A stretch of DNA of 64,000 nt from Puniceicoccaceae bacterium 5H (GCA_009772895.1 WOUP01000009.1:47247-111246), one strand, 5' to 3'; positions 49,176-58,695 are shown, counted from the stretch's first letter. A program made the numbers and translations. Notes: a model not told the origin generated them from the letters alone.

Positions 49176-49350
49176 GGCTCCCCTTCGCCAAGCGGGAACG
49201 TTTGCCCTTAAGCCGTTACGTTTGAACTATTTATCTGACGGTAGGAATGGGCGGTGATCAGCTTGATCGGTGTGGGGTGCGGCCCGTATGCTGGCACGGC
49301 ACGTGTGTCCTGTTGCCACGGTGCATTGCTCCATCCTCCACCCTTACCCC

Positions 49351-51708
49351 ATGAGCCCCAGATTGTCCGTCCGCCTCTTGCGAGGGCTCGTCGCCCTGTG
49401 GCTAACGTTAATGATAACCACAACCAGCTTCGCGATGACCACCCCGGAGCGGCGCGCTTACCTGCAGTGGATGCAGACGGAGCTGTCGGATGTGCCGGCC
49501 TGGAACGCGTGGCAGGAGCGAACGGGCGAGTTGCCGCCGGACTTCGATGCCTTGCCGCAGCGCAATCTCCTGCCCGACCCTCTGCGGTTTCTGGATGGCA
49601 GACCGGTCACCGAGCAGGAGGATTGGGCGGCGCGGCGGGAGGAAATCCTGGAGAACTACCAGCACTACGCCTGGGGGCAGATGCCGCCCAAGCCTGCGCT
49701 AAGGGGCGTTGAGCAGGTAGATGTGATCGCGGGCGAAGGCTATTCCGTACGCCACATCTTGCTGCAGGTGGGCACCGAGACGTCGGCCGAGCTGCGCGTG
49801 CAAGTCGCGCTGCCGGACGGACGAGGGCCCTTTCCGGTGGTCGTCACGCCGTGGCTGGGCAACTGGACATCTTTCCTAATTCCAAGGGGTTACGCCGCCG
49901 TAAGCTACGCAGGCAACGATTTCGGCGATGATACGGCTGCGCTGGCCGAGCTGTATCCAGACTCCGAGGTCGCCAAACTGCCGCGTCGCGCCTGGGCTGT
50001 GCAGCCGGTGCTCGACTACCTCGAGACCTTGCCGGAAATCAACATGGATCAGGTCGCCCTTTACGGCTACTCCCGGGACGGCAAGTTGGCGACGATCGCC
50101 GCCGCCTGGGACGAACGCATCGACGCGGTGATCGCCGGCAGCACGGGCATCGGCGGGGTGCTGCCCTGGCGGTTGATGGGCGAGTATGGCATGGGCGAAG
50201 GCATCGAATCCACCGCGATGATGTTTCCCGACTGGTTTCATCCCCGGCTGCGATTCTTTGCGGGCCACGAGGACCGGCTCCCGATCGACGCCAACCTGTT
50301 GGTGGCCGCGATCGCGCCGCGCGCCTGCCTGATTCAATACGGGCTCAACGACGAGGTCTCGAGTTCGTGGGCGCTGGAGCGCAGCTACGATTCAGCCTTG
50401 CGCGTCTACCAGTTGCTGGGGCACCCGGAGCGCCTCGGCCTGTTGCGGGAACCCGGTTTTCACGGCTCGATCGATCCGGATGCGTGCCTGGACTGGCTGG
50501 ACCTGCAATTCGGACGCCGCCCGCGTCAGGAGTGGGACAACGAGCGCTTGTTTGCGTGGAGCTTTGCAGCCTGGAAGGCGCGGCGATTCCCGCACTTCGA
50601 CGTGCAGCAATATCCCCGACACGAGCCCAACGCTTCGCTGTTGCGGGTAGCCAACGGCACGTCCATCCGCGATGCGCGACAGTGGGAAGCGCAAGCTGGA
50701 CGCATCCGTAAGGCAGTGGAAGAGATGCTCGGCACGCCCCCACCCCAGCCGCCGGCGCCTGCACCGTTTTTTGGCCCCTCGGGGCCGACGCCGGGCCCCA
50801 CCCATGCTGAAGGTAAAGGCCCCGGCCAGCTTGCGCCCGACGTGCCGGCCTGGGTCATTGGGCGCGGCATCCAGGAATTTGGATGGACGGACACCGACAA
50901 CGCGGCGGTCGATTCCGTGCGGTTGCGCTTTGGCCATGGGCTGCACGGCGATCTCTATTTTCCAAAGGAGCGGACGGAAGGCGAAAAGCTGCCGACCGTC
51001 ATCTGGCTCCACGGCTATAGCTATCCGCTGGGCTACATGTGGGTGTATCGCCGGGACCTGCACCCGATCCTCGCCCTGACCCGGGCGGGTTATGCCGTCC
51101 TCGCCTTCGACCAATCCGGTTTTGGCTCACGCCAAGGGGAAGCCGAGCCCTTTTACGAGCGCTATCCCGACTGGTCGCGGCTGGGCCGGATGGTGGACGA
51201 TGTCCGCGCGGCCATGGATGCCCTCGAAGATCAGGAGATGGTGGACTCTACGCGCATCTATGCCTTCGGCTACACCCTGGGTGGCATGGTGGCGCTTCAT
51301 GCCACCGCGCTGGACGAACGGCTGGCAGGCGTCGTCTCGATCGCCGGTTTCACCCCGATGCGGACGGATACCGCCGATTCCGGGACGGGTGGCATCGCCC
51401 GCTTCAGTCATCAACACAGCCTGCTGCCCCGGCTGGACTTGTTCGTGGGCGAAGAAACACGCATTCCCTACGATTACGATGCGCTGCTGGCCGCCATCGC
51501 GCCCCGCCCGGTGCTGGTGGTGCAGCCCGAGATGGGCCGCGGGGCCTCCGTATCTGACGTTCAGAGCGCAACGGACCGCGCCGCGGCGGTCTTTCGCCTG
51601 TATGATGCGGAGCAAGACCTCGAGCTGTTGATACCCCACGGCTACACGCGGCTCACCGAATCTACTCAAAGTGCCGTCATCGACTGGATGCAGGCACACC
51701 TCCCATAA
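49351..51708 (+). CDS. Secreted two-domain alpha/beta hydrolase (esterase, CE15-like first domain)
   Basis: The 785-residue protein has a signal peptide (RLLRGLVALWLTLMITTTSF) and two alpha/beta-hydrolase domains. The first (about 90-410) has GYSRDGKLATIAAAWDERID with the nucleophile Ser241, then GIGGVLPWRLMGE and a C-terminal GFHGS His, resembling CE15 glucuronoyl esterases. A Pro-rich linker (PPPQPPAPAPFFGPSGPTPG) leads to the second domain (about 530-785). There the nucleophile elbow reads GYTLGGMVAL, with Thr642 where Ser is expected, although a candidate His (PHGYTRL, His763) remains. It heads a run of pectin-type enzymes, so a polysaccharide ester is the likely substrate. Confidence 0.75.
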   Translation: MSPRLSVRLLRGLVALWLTLMITTTSFAMTTPERRAYLQWMQTELSDVPAWNAWQERTGELPPDFDALPQRNLLPDPLRFLDGRPVTEQEDWAARREEILENYQHYAWGQMPPKPALRGVEQVDVIAGEGYSVRHILLQVGTETSAELRVQVALPDGRGPFPVVVTPWLGNWTSFLIPRGYAAVSYAGNDFGDDTAALAELYPDSEVAKLPRRAWAVQPVLDYLETLPEINMDQVALYGYSRDGKLATIAAAWDERIDAVIAGSTGIGGVLPWRLMGEYGMGEGIESTAMMFPDWFHPRLRFFAGHEDRLPIDANLLVAAIAPRACLIQYGLNDEVSSSWALERSYDSALRVYQLLGHPERLGLLREPGFHGSIDPDACLDWLDLQFGRRPRQEWDNERLFAWSFAAWKARRFPHFDVQQYPRHEPNASLLRVANGTSIRDARQWEAQAGRIRKAVEEMLGTPPPQPPAPAPFFGPSGPTPGPTHAEGKGPGQLAPDVPAWVIGRGIQEFGWTDTDNAAVDSVRLRFGHGLHGDLYFPKERTEGEKLPTVIWLHGYSYPLGYMWVYRRDLHPILALTRAGYAVLAFDQSGFGSRQGEAEPFYERYPDWSRLGRMVDDVRAAMDALEDQEMVDSTRIYAFGYTLGGMVALHATALDERLAGVVSIAGFTPMRTDTADSGTGGIARFSHQHSLLPRLDLFVGEETRIPYDYDALLAAIAPRPVLVVQPEMGRGASVSDVQSATDRAAAVFRLYDAEQDLELLIPHGYTRLTESTQSAVIDWMQAHLP

Positions 51709-51721
51709 ACGACTCCTAACC

Positions 51722-53680
51722 ATGAAAGCCATCCCCCTCTGGCGCTCTCTTACGCTGCTACTGGCTGCTTCGCAGGCCTACGCAGCCGGATCGGTTACCC
51801 TCACCGAGACCTCCCACGAATACATCCTGGACAACGGCATCGTCACCGCCCGTGTGGCCAAGGCCTCAGGCGATCTCACTTCACTCCGCTACGAGGGCCG
51901 AGAGATGCTCGCCACCTTTCTGAACGAAGACGGCACGCCCGACCTCGACCGCGATCCGCCGGGCTATAACCCCAACGGGCTCAACCCACGCATGACGGAC
52001 CACCAATACGGCTTCTGGTCGCATGATGCGATGGGGCCGGCGGACACCGCTCCCACCATCCCCACCGTGACGATCGACCCGGCGGACAACGACGGCCAGC
52101 GAGCCGAAGTCTCCGTCAAAGGCATCGCCGAAGGTCGCCTGATGGGCACCGGCCCGGGCGCAAGCCCCGACGGCGACTTCGCCGCCGACATCGAGATCCG
52201 CTACGCGCTGGGCGAAGGCGACTCGGGCGTCTACACCTACTGCATCTTCGAGCACCCGGAAGACTACCCGGCCTCAACGATCGCCGAGGCGCGCTTTTGC
52301 GCCAAGCTCAACGGCTTTTTCGACTGGATGAGCCTGGCGGATCATCTGGACCTGTATTTCCCCAAGGAACTCCATACGGGCGACAAATACATCTTCACCG
52401 CAGTGCAATGGGAGAACCCGGCTTTTGGCTGGTCGAGCACCACAGAGCAGGTGGGCTTTTACCTGCTCAACCCCACGACGGAGTATCTGAGCGGCGGACC
52501 GACCAAGGTCGAGTTTCTGGGGCACCGCGACACCAATCGGGTATCGGCGCCCTGCGTGCTCAATTACTGGCGCAGCAGCCACTACGGCGGGGCGGAAGTC
52601 TCCGTGGACAAAGGCGAGCACTGGAGCAAGGTCGTTGGCCCGTTCATGCTCTACGTCAATCAGGGCGACGGTCACGCCGAAATGTATGCCGACGCCAAGG
52701 CCCAACAGCAGAAGGAGCAGCAGAAGTGGCCCTACGACTGGGTGCAAGACGCGCCTTATGCCAACGATGGCGCCCGCGGAGCGGTGGAAGGCAAGCTCGT
52801 GCTGCGCGACAAGGTGGAACCGGACAGCCGGATGAAGAACGTCCTCGTGGGCCTGACCGCGCCCGCATACACCTCGTCCAACCCGGTGGCCCACGGCCGC
52901 ACCGTGACCTGGCAAACCGACGCCAAGCACTACCAGTTCTGGGTGCAGGCAGATGCGGACGGCTCCTTTACCATCCCCAAGGTGACGCCAAGCCGCTATA
53001 CGCTCCATGCCATCGCCGACGGCGTAATGGGAGAATTCCAGCGGGCCGACATCACCGTGGAGCCGGGTAAAACGCTCGATCTCGGGCAACTCGCGTGGAC
53101 GCCCGTGCGGCACGGTCGCCAGGTGTGGGAAATCGGCATTCCCAACCGCAACGGCTCGGAGTTTTACGGGGCCGAAGACTATGCCGACCCGGAGATCTCG
53201 CTGCGCTACCCCAAGGCCTTTCCCGATGACGTGCACTACGTGATCGGCCAAAGCGACTTCCATGAAGACTGGTTCTTCCAGCATGTGCCCTACAACGAAG
53301 ATCCCGAAGCCAAGGCGATGCCCTACCGCGGCATCGTCGGCGAGGGCCGCGCCACGCCCTACACCATCGAGTTCGACCTGGGCAAGGCACCCGCCGGCAC
53401 GGCCACGCTGCGGCTCGCGATCTGCGGCACCGGCACGCAACGCCTCAATATCGCCGTAAACGACCAGCCGGTCGAAACGCTCGACGACCTTCCGACCGAC
53501 GGCGTGATCACGCGCCATGGCACGCAAGGCATCTGGTACCAGCGCGAGGTGGCCTTTGACGCCAGTCGCCTGCATCAGGGCAAAAACACCCTGACCCTCA
53601 CCGTCCCCGCCGGTCCTATCAACAACGGGCTCATCTACGACTATCTGCGTCTGGAACTCGATGAGCGCCCGACGCACTAG
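51722..53680 (+). CDS. Secreted rhamnogalacturonan lyase (PL4 family)
   Basis: PL4 enzymes cleave the rhamnogalacturonan I backbone by beta-elimination. The 652-residue protein has a signal peptide (RSLTLLLAASQAYAAGS) and an N-terminal beta-sandwich catalytic domain (about 20-370). Next is a fibronectin-III-like domain with KNVLVGLTAPAY and a carboxypeptidase-like fold (GSFTIPKVTPSRYTLHAIAD). A C-terminal carbohydrate-binding-like jelly roll follows (WEIGIPNRNGSEF ... GLIYDYLRLEL). This three-domain order is the standard PL4 architecture. It starts 13 bases after the esterase and is followed 39 bases later by a GH35 gene, forming one likely operon. Confidence 0.88.
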   Translation: MKAIPLWRSLTLLLAASQAYAAGSVTLTETSHEYILDNGIVTARVAKASGDLTSLRYEGREMLATFLNEDGTPDLDRDPPGYNPNGLNPRMTDHQYGFWSHDAMGPADTAPTIPTVTIDPADNDGQRAEVSVKGIAEGRLMGTGPGASPDGDFAADIEIRYALGEGDSGVYTYCIFEHPEDYPASTIAEARFCAKLNGFFDWMSLADHLDLYFPKELHTGDKYIFTAVQWENPAFGWSSTTEQVGFYLLNPTTEYLSGGPTKVEFLGHRDTNRVSAPCVLNYWRSSHYGGAEVSVDKGEHWSKVVGPFMLYVNQGDGHAEMYADAKAQQQKEQQKWPYDWVQDAPYANDGARGAVEGKLVLRDKVEPDSRMKNVLVGLTAPAYTSSNPVAHGRTVTWQTDAKHYQFWVQADADGSFTIPKVTPSRYTLHAIADGVMGEFQRADITVEPGKTLDLGQLAWTPVRHGRQVWEIGIPNRNGSEFYGAEDYADPEISLRYPKAFPDDVHYVIGQSDFHEDWFFQHVPYNEDPEAKAMPYRGIVGEGRATPYTIEFDLGKAPAGTATLRLAICGTGTQRLNIAVNDQPVETLDDLPTDGVITRHGTQGIWYQREVAFDASRLHQGKNTLTLTVPAGPINNGLIYDYLRLELDERPTH

Positions 53681-53719
53681 TTCTGCCGCCATCGAACCCT
53701 CCAGCCACGCCCCATCATC

Positions 53720-55681
53720 ATGACTCCATCCCCCTCTCGATCCCACGTCCCCTTCAGCCGGGGGCGCGCACTGCTGCTGTTGATCGGTTCGCTGCTGGCG
53801 ACGGGGCTTGCCTGCGGGCGAGCGCCCCTGACCCAGGCAGTGCCGGACGGCAAGCCGCACACCTTCGAAGCCCGCGACCATCACTTCTTCCTCGATGGTG
53901 AGCCGACCTTGCTGATCGCGGGGGAGATGCACTTCGGCCGCGTCCTGCCCGAAGACTGGGAGCTGCGCATCAAACAGGCCAAGGCGATGGGGCTGAACAC
54001 CATCAGCTTCTACCTGTTCTGGAATCTCTGCGAACCGGAAGAAGGCCAGTTCAACTTCAGCGGCATGACGGATGTCCGCCGCATGCTCGAACTCTGCCAG
54101 AAGCATGGGCTGTGGGTGATCCTGCGGCCAGGCCCTTACTGCTGTGCAGAGTTTGAATACGGCGGCATCCCCTGGTGGACGGCTCGCTACCCCGAGGTGA
54201 AGATCCGCACCAACGACCCGCAATACGTGGCGTGGAGCCGGCGCTATATCGAGCAGGTCTACCGGGAGGTCGGCGATCTGCAGGTCACCCACGGCGGGCC
54301 GCTCCTGATGGTGCAGATGGAGAACGAGTATGGCCTCGTGGCACGCGGCAACAACGATTACCTGCAAACGCTGCGCGAAATGTTCCTCGATGTCGGCTGG
54401 GAAGTCCCGCTCTTTACCTGCGACCCGTTCTTCTCCACCGAATTCGACCCCGGCATCAACATGCCCGGCGTGGTGCGCGGGCGCAATGGCTTGAGCAACG
54501 AGCGCGACCTCGAGATGACCCAAGCGGTGATCGGAGACGACCCGGTGTTCGTGCCGGAACTCTACACCGCGTGGTTCAGCGGCTGGGGTCAACCGGAGGC
54601 CACGCGCCATACGTCGATCGACGACCTGGTCGAGCGCACGACCTTCCTGATCGATAACGACGTATCATTCTGTTACTACGTCTTCCACGGCGGCACGACT
54701 TACGGCTTCTACAATGGATGCAACGAATACCTGCCGGTGCAAACGAGTTACGACTACAGTGCGCCGATCGACGAAGCCGGTCGCGCCACCGAGAAGTATT
54801 ACGCGCTGCGCCGCCTGCTGGGCGAACGCTTCGACCTCGACCTGCCGGACGTGCCTGCCGATTCGCCCGTCATCGAAATCCCGCTGATCGAGCTCACCCC
54901 TTCCGCCGCCTTGCTCGACACCTTGCCGGAGCAACCGACTCGTGTGGCCAAGCACCCGCTCACGATGGAGGAGCTTGGGCAGGACTACGGTTTTGTGCTC
55001 TATCGTCGCGCGTTCCCCGAGGGCGTTCACGGCACGCTCGAGTTGCGTGAGGCGCGCGACTACACGACGGTGATGGTCAATGGCCGCACGGTGGGACGCT
55101 CCTTTGTCGGCCTCGGGCTCGACAGCAACCAGATCGAACTGGATGAGGACGGCCCCGTCACGCTCGACCTGCTGGTCTACAACCTGGGCCGCATCAGCGT
55201 CATCACCAGTCAGCGGAGTCAGGATCGCGCGCGCAAAGGCCTCGACGGTGGCGCGTGGCTGGGCGGCGAGGAGCTGACCGGCTGGGACATGTACAGCCTG
55301 CCCTACGCCCACGGCAGCGAAGCGGCTACGGCATCCGTCGCGCATACCGGCCCCACGTTTTACCGCGGCACGTTCACCACCGACGAAGCGGGCGGCACTT
55401 TCCTGGACTTGAGCAACTGGAGCTTCGGCGTGGTTTGGGTCAACGGCCACAACCTGGGCCGCTTCTGGGATCGCGGGGCCACGCGCTCGCTCTTCGTGCC
55501 CCAACATTGGCTTCGCGAGGGTGAAGCAAACGAAGTGGTCGTGCTCGAACTCCACGATGCGCCCACCACGCCCACCATTGTCGGCACTAAGGAGATGGTC
55601 ACCACCGAGCCCGTCCCCTTCGAAGTCCGCCTCGACCGGCGCGATCTGGAAGCGAAAGAGGAAGAAGAACACGAAGGCTAG
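53720..55681 (+). CDS. Secreted glycoside hydrolase family 35 beta-galactosidase
   Basis: The 653-residue enzyme has an N-terminal export signal (GRALLLLIGSLLATGLACG; the Cys context is not a good lipobox). The GH35 barrel has IKQAKAMGLNTISFYLFWNL, ILRPGPYCCAEFEYGGIPWW, acid/base Glu203 in MENEYG, and nucleophile Glu280 in VFVPELYTAWFSGWG. A C-terminal jelly roll follows (SNWSFGVVWVNGHNLGRFWD). It removes terminal beta-galactose, consistent with trimming galactan side chains of rhamnogalacturonan I together with the upstream PL4 lyase and esterase. The C-terminus is very acidic and charged (EAKEEEEHEG). Confidence 0.93.
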   Translation: MTPSPSRSHVPFSRGRALLLLIGSLLATGLACGRAPLTQAVPDGKPHTFEARDHHFFLDGEPTLLIAGEMHFGRVLPEDWELRIKQAKAMGLNTISFYLFWNLCEPEEGQFNFSGMTDVRRMLELCQKHGLWVILRPGPYCCAEFEYGGIPWWTARYPEVKIRTNDPQYVAWSRRYIEQVYREVGDLQVTHGGPLLMVQMENEYGLVARGNNDYLQTLREMFLDVGWEVPLFTCDPFFSTEFDPGINMPGVVRGRNGLSNERDLEMTQAVIGDDPVFVPELYTAWFSGWGQPEATRHTSIDDLVERTTFLIDNDVSFCYYVFHGGTTYGFYNGCNEYLPVQTSYDYSAPIDEAGRATEKYYALRRLLGERFDLDLPDVPADSPVIEIPLIELTPSAALLDTLPEQPTRVAKHPLTMEELGQDYGFVLYRRAFPEGVHGTLELREARDYTTVMVNGRTVGRSFVGLGLDSNQIELDEDGPVTLDLLVYNLGRISVITSQRSQDRARKGLDGGAWLGGEELTGWDMYSLPYAHGSEAATASVAHTGPTFYRGTFTTDEAGGTFLDLSNWSFGVVWVNGHNLGRFWDRGATRSLFVPQHWLREGEANEVVVLELHDAPTTPTIVGTKEMVTTEPVPFEVRLDRRDLEAKEEEEHEG

Positions 55682-55758
55682 CGGCTAGAACCATTCGTTT
55701 GCACGCCAAGAAGCATACCCTATGCTCCATGGCGCAAACTTCGGTTTGATCCGAGTTC

Positions 55759-55787
55759 ATATAGGGCGTTACCCAAACGTCCTATAT
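55759..55787. promoter_or_regulatory. 12-bp inverted repeat, candidate operator or RNA hairpin
   Basis: atatagggcgtt (55759-55770) and aacgtcctatat (55776-55787) are complementary apart from one G-T position, around the 5-base centre accca. No T-run follows, so a simple intrinsic terminator is unlikely. It lies 78 bases after the GH35 stop and could bind a regulator or fold in RNA. Confidence 0.5.
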
Positions 55788-55921
55788 CCGATCCTTTCCA
55801 GGCAAACGCCGGACGTAAGATCCTCGTCATAAATGACACACAACGGCAGGATCGAAGCCTAGTTGAAACAGAATTCGTAAACTTATAACACAAGTATAAA
55901 CCCAACCGTTTTGCCTAGTTG

Positions 55922-55951
55922 TTGAATGCAAAATGTCCTTATAAATATACA
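55922..55951 (+). promoter_or_regulatory. Candidate promoter of the phosphoesterase gene
   Basis: TTGAAT (55922-55927) and TATACA (55946-55951) are 18 bases apart within an AT-rich stretch, 83 bases before the start codon. Confidence 0.42.
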
Positions 55952-55992
55952 GTAGAGACGCATTAGGATGGCAATGAGGTGATGCGATCTAA

Positions 55993-56020
55993 AGAGGTGT
56001 GCACGCTCGAACGCACCTCT
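55993..56020 (+). promoter_or_regulatory. 5' leader hairpin next to start codon
   Basis: agaggtgtg (55993-56001) pairs with cgcacctct (56012-56020), a 9-bp stem including one G-T pair with a 10-nt loop, ending 14 bases before the ATG at 56035. It could influence translation or mRNA stability; no T-run follows. Confidence 0.4.
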
Positions 56021-56034
56021 ATTCATAACGTGAC

Positions 56035-58635
56035 ATGAATGTATCTCTCATCTCTACGACCCGGCTGGCGCTGCTCGCCTGCCTTTCCTTGCCGCTCACG
56101 CTCCATGCTCAGGAAGCCCCCGAACTACTGACGGACCCCTTCCTGCAGCTGCCGACCGATTCAACGATCAACGTGGTCTGGTTTACCGAATTCGAGGGCA
56201 CCGACCACATGGTGGAAATCGGCGACTCCTTCGACACGAGCTTTACGGCCACCACCACCAAGCTTTCCCGCGTGGCCGAAGACGCCTCCTCCCACGTCGG
56301 TTCCCAAACCGGTGACGGCAGCCTCTATGCCGAAACCACCACGCGCGACATCTGGCGCCACGAAGCGACGGTGACCGGCCTGACGCCCGGCGAGCGCGTG
56401 CCCTACCGGGTGCGCAGCACGAATGGCGGCGAAATCGTGACCAGCGATGCCTACAGCCTGGCACCGACCCCGCCGAAGGGCCAGCCGCTGAAGATCCTGA
56501 TGACGTCCGACCACCAGCTGAAGGCCATGACGCCGGCCAATCTGCAGAAGGTGGTCGAGACCGTGGGTATGGTCGACGCGGTCTTCTACGCGGGCGACCT
56601 GCAAAACGTGCCAGACCGCGCCTCCGAGTGGTTCGACGACAACCGCGGCTTCTCCTACTTTGCCGCGCTGCAGGGCCGGGTGCGCGATTATCACCCGGAC
56701 GACACCTACACCGGCGGCGCGATCATCCAGTATGCGCCCCTCTTCCCCGTGATCGGCAACCACGAGGTGATGGGTAAATACGATCCCACCCAGAGCCTCG
56801 GCAGTCAGTTCAACTTTCCGCAACCGCGTTGGTATGCCGCCCAGCGCTATGAACAACAAGCGGCGGAGATCAACCCGACCGACGATCCCGAGGTCCGCGA
56901 AGAATGGATCACCAACCACTCGTTCAACACCATCACCTACGAAGAGATCTTCTCCCTGCCCGAGGATGGTCCCGAAGGTGAAAAGTATTACTCGATCGAG
57001 TTCGGCGACGTCTACCTGATGGGCCTCTACACCACGCGCATTTGGCGCTCGCCCTCCATGAGCGAAGGCACGCGCGGCAAGTATCGCGAACCCGCCAGTG
57101 CCTTTGAAGACTCCGACCAGTGGGGCTTTGGCGACTTCCTCTTCTGGGACTTCGCCGAGGGGTCGGCTCAATACGAGTGGTTTGCCCAGCAACTGCAGAG
57201 CGACGCCTACCAGAACGCGCCGATCACCTACGTGATGACGCACCAGACCAGCCGCGGCACGGGCGACAACGTCAACCCGCTGCTGGCCGAACCGGTGCAG
57301 ATCATCGAACGCAACAACGACGGCTCGATCGCCTCCATTCTTTACGAATACCCGGCGGAAGAGGACGTGTTTCACCGCGACCTGCACCCGTTGATCGAAG
57401 CGGCGGACGTGGACATCGTGCACTTCGGCCACTCCCACCTCTGGGTGCGCCTTCTGACCGATGCGGGCGTGAACTACATCGAGACTTCCAACGTGGGCAA
57501 CAACTACGGCAGCTATATCGAGGGCTACCAGGTGCGCAGCAACCTGCCCAACGACCCGCGCTTCAACGCCGACAACTACTTCGCCACCGGCGATCCCTGG
57601 GGCGCGGAGCCGATCATGCCGAGCATCGAGCCCGTGATGACCAATCCCGCAGACGGCAAGCCTCTGCCGACCGTCGACAGCAATACGGTGACGGTGTTTT
57701 CGATCCTCGACACCGAGACCCAGACGGTCTCGAGCTACTATTTCGACACGGCCCAGCCGGAGAGCGACGTGGTGAAGTTCGACGAGTTCTCCGTGCTGAA
57801 CCAGGACGTCGACGGCTTCTCGCTCGACGCGACTTCCGGCAGCGCGGCCCAAACGGGCGGCACGCTCGATGTCGCGGTGACGGCAGCCCCGGCGGGCAAT
57901 GGCTGGACGGCTTCGACCGACGCCGACTGGATCACCATCGAGAGTGACAGCCGCCAGTATGGCGACGGCACCCTGAGCATCTCGGTCGCAGAAAACACGT
58001 CGACCGAAGCCCGTTCGGGCACCGTGACCATCGCGGGACAGCAATACACCGTGAGCCAGGCGGGACTCGACGTCGATGCGATGATCGCGGCCGCGGTCGC
58101 CGACGCGAGCGAAGGCGTGACGGTGCCGGCGCCCGGTTCTCTGGTGCGCGAGATGGCGACGGACCTCGTCCTGCCCATCACCACCACGCCTGCTTCCCTC
58201 GACTGGACGGCGCAGACCGATGCCGACTGGATCACCGTCTCGCCCACCAACGGCACCGGTGAGGCCGACGTGACGCTCTCCGTGGACGAGAATACCAGCG
58301 CGGCGGCCCGCTCCGCCATTGTGACGCTCAACGAGACCCAGTTTATCGTGGCGCAGGCGGGCACGGGCGAACTGGGTAACTTCTTCGGCGGCCTGTCCGA
58401 ACTCGACGCCTCCGCCATGGCCGATTCGCCCTGGCTCGGCTCGCTCTACCTCGCGGACTTCCCCTGGGTCTATGTGGACGACTCCGACATCGGCTGGTCC
58501 TACTGGATGCAGAACGGCGATGACGGCTACTACTTCGTCGAGCCCGACTCCAGCGACTGGCTCTACACCAGCGCCGAGGTCTACCCGTGGGTCTGGGGCC
58601 CGCAGGGCTGGCAATACCGCTTCCCGACCCACTAG
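56035..58635 (+). CDS. Secreted metallophosphoesterase with two BACON domains and Trp/Tyr-rich C-terminus
   Basis: The 866-residue protein has a signal peptide (LALLACLSLPLTLHAQE) and a purple-acid-phosphatase-like N-terminal fibronectin domain (PEL ... TINVVWFTEFEG). The metallophosphoesterase domain has metal motifs TSDHQ, YAGDLQN, GNHEVMG, MTHQT and FGHSHLW (about residues 155-470). Two BACON-type repeats follow, with WTASTDADWITIES and WTAQTDADWITVSP. The last 85 residues are Trp/Tyr-rich (DFPWVYVDDSDIGWSYWMQN and SSDWLYTSAEVYPWVWG). This terminal module recurs, as I recall, in secreted verrucomicrobial proteins and has no known function. The substrate is unknown; a terminator follows. 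Confidence 0.85.
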   Translation: MNVSLISTTRLALLACLSLPLTLHAQEAPELLTDPFLQLPTDSTINVVWFTEFEGTDHMVEIGDSFDTSFTATTTKLSRVAEDASSHVGSQTGDGSLYAETTTRDIWRHEATVTGLTPGERVPYRVRSTNGGEIVTSDAYSLAPTPPKGQPLKILMTSDHQLKAMTPANLQKVVETVGMVDAVFYAGDLQNVPDRASEWFDDNRGFSYFAALQGRVRDYHPDDTYTGGAIIQYAPLFPVIGNHEVMGKYDPTQSLGSQFNFPQPRWYAAQRYEQQAAEINPTDDPEVREEWITNHSFNTITYEEIFSLPEDGPEGEKYYSIEFGDVYLMGLYTTRIWRSPSMSEGTRGKYREPASAFEDSDQWGFGDFLFWDFAEGSAQYEWFAQQLQSDAYQNAPITYVMTHQTSRGTGDNVNPLLAEPVQIIERNNDGSIASILYEYPAEEDVFHRDLHPLIEAADVDIVHFGHSHLWVRLLTDAGVNYIETSNVGNNYGSYIEGYQVRSNLPNDPRFNADNYFATGDPWGAEPIMPSIEPVMTNPADGKPLPTVDSNTVTVFSILDTETQTVSSYYFDTAQPESDVVKFDEFSVLNQDVDGFSLDATSGSAAQTGGTLDVAVTAAPAGNGWTASTDADWITIESDSRQYGDGTLSISVAENTSTEARSGTVTIAGQQYTVSQAGLDVDAMIAAAVADASEGVTVPAPGSLVREMATDLVLPITTTPASLDWTAQTDADWITVSPTNGTGEADVTLSVDENTSAAARSAIVTLNETQFIVAQAGTGELGNFFGGLSELDASAMADSPWLGSLYLADFPWVYVDDSDIGWSYWMQNGDDGYYFVEPDSSDWLYTSAEVYPWVWGPQGWQYRFPTH

Positions 58636-58664
58636 ACGCGAGACCCAATCAAAAATCTGACGCG

Positions 58665-58695
58665 GGCGTCCGGATATCCTCCGGGCGCCTTTTTT
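58665..58695 (+). terminator. Rho-independent terminator after phosphoesterase
   Basis: ggcgtccgg (58665-58673) pairs with ccgggcgcc (58681-58689), with one G-T pair, around a 7-nt loop and is followed by six T residues. Confidence 0.85.

Larger units (their letters stand above)
55682..56034. other. AT-rich intergenic region with palindrome, promoter and leader hairpin
   Basis: The 353 bases between the GH35 and phosphoesterase genes contain no supported gene. They hold a 12-bp inverted repeat (55759-55787), an AT-rich promoter-like segment, and a hairpin next to the following start codon. The region is much lower in GC than its flanks. Confidence 0.6.

Noticed and set aside
45705..49300. 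Possible attL/attR flanking the helicase gene
   Set aside because: No second copy of the tRNA-Ser 3' end was found after the helicase gene, and there is no integrase in the window, so a mobile island cannot be asserted.
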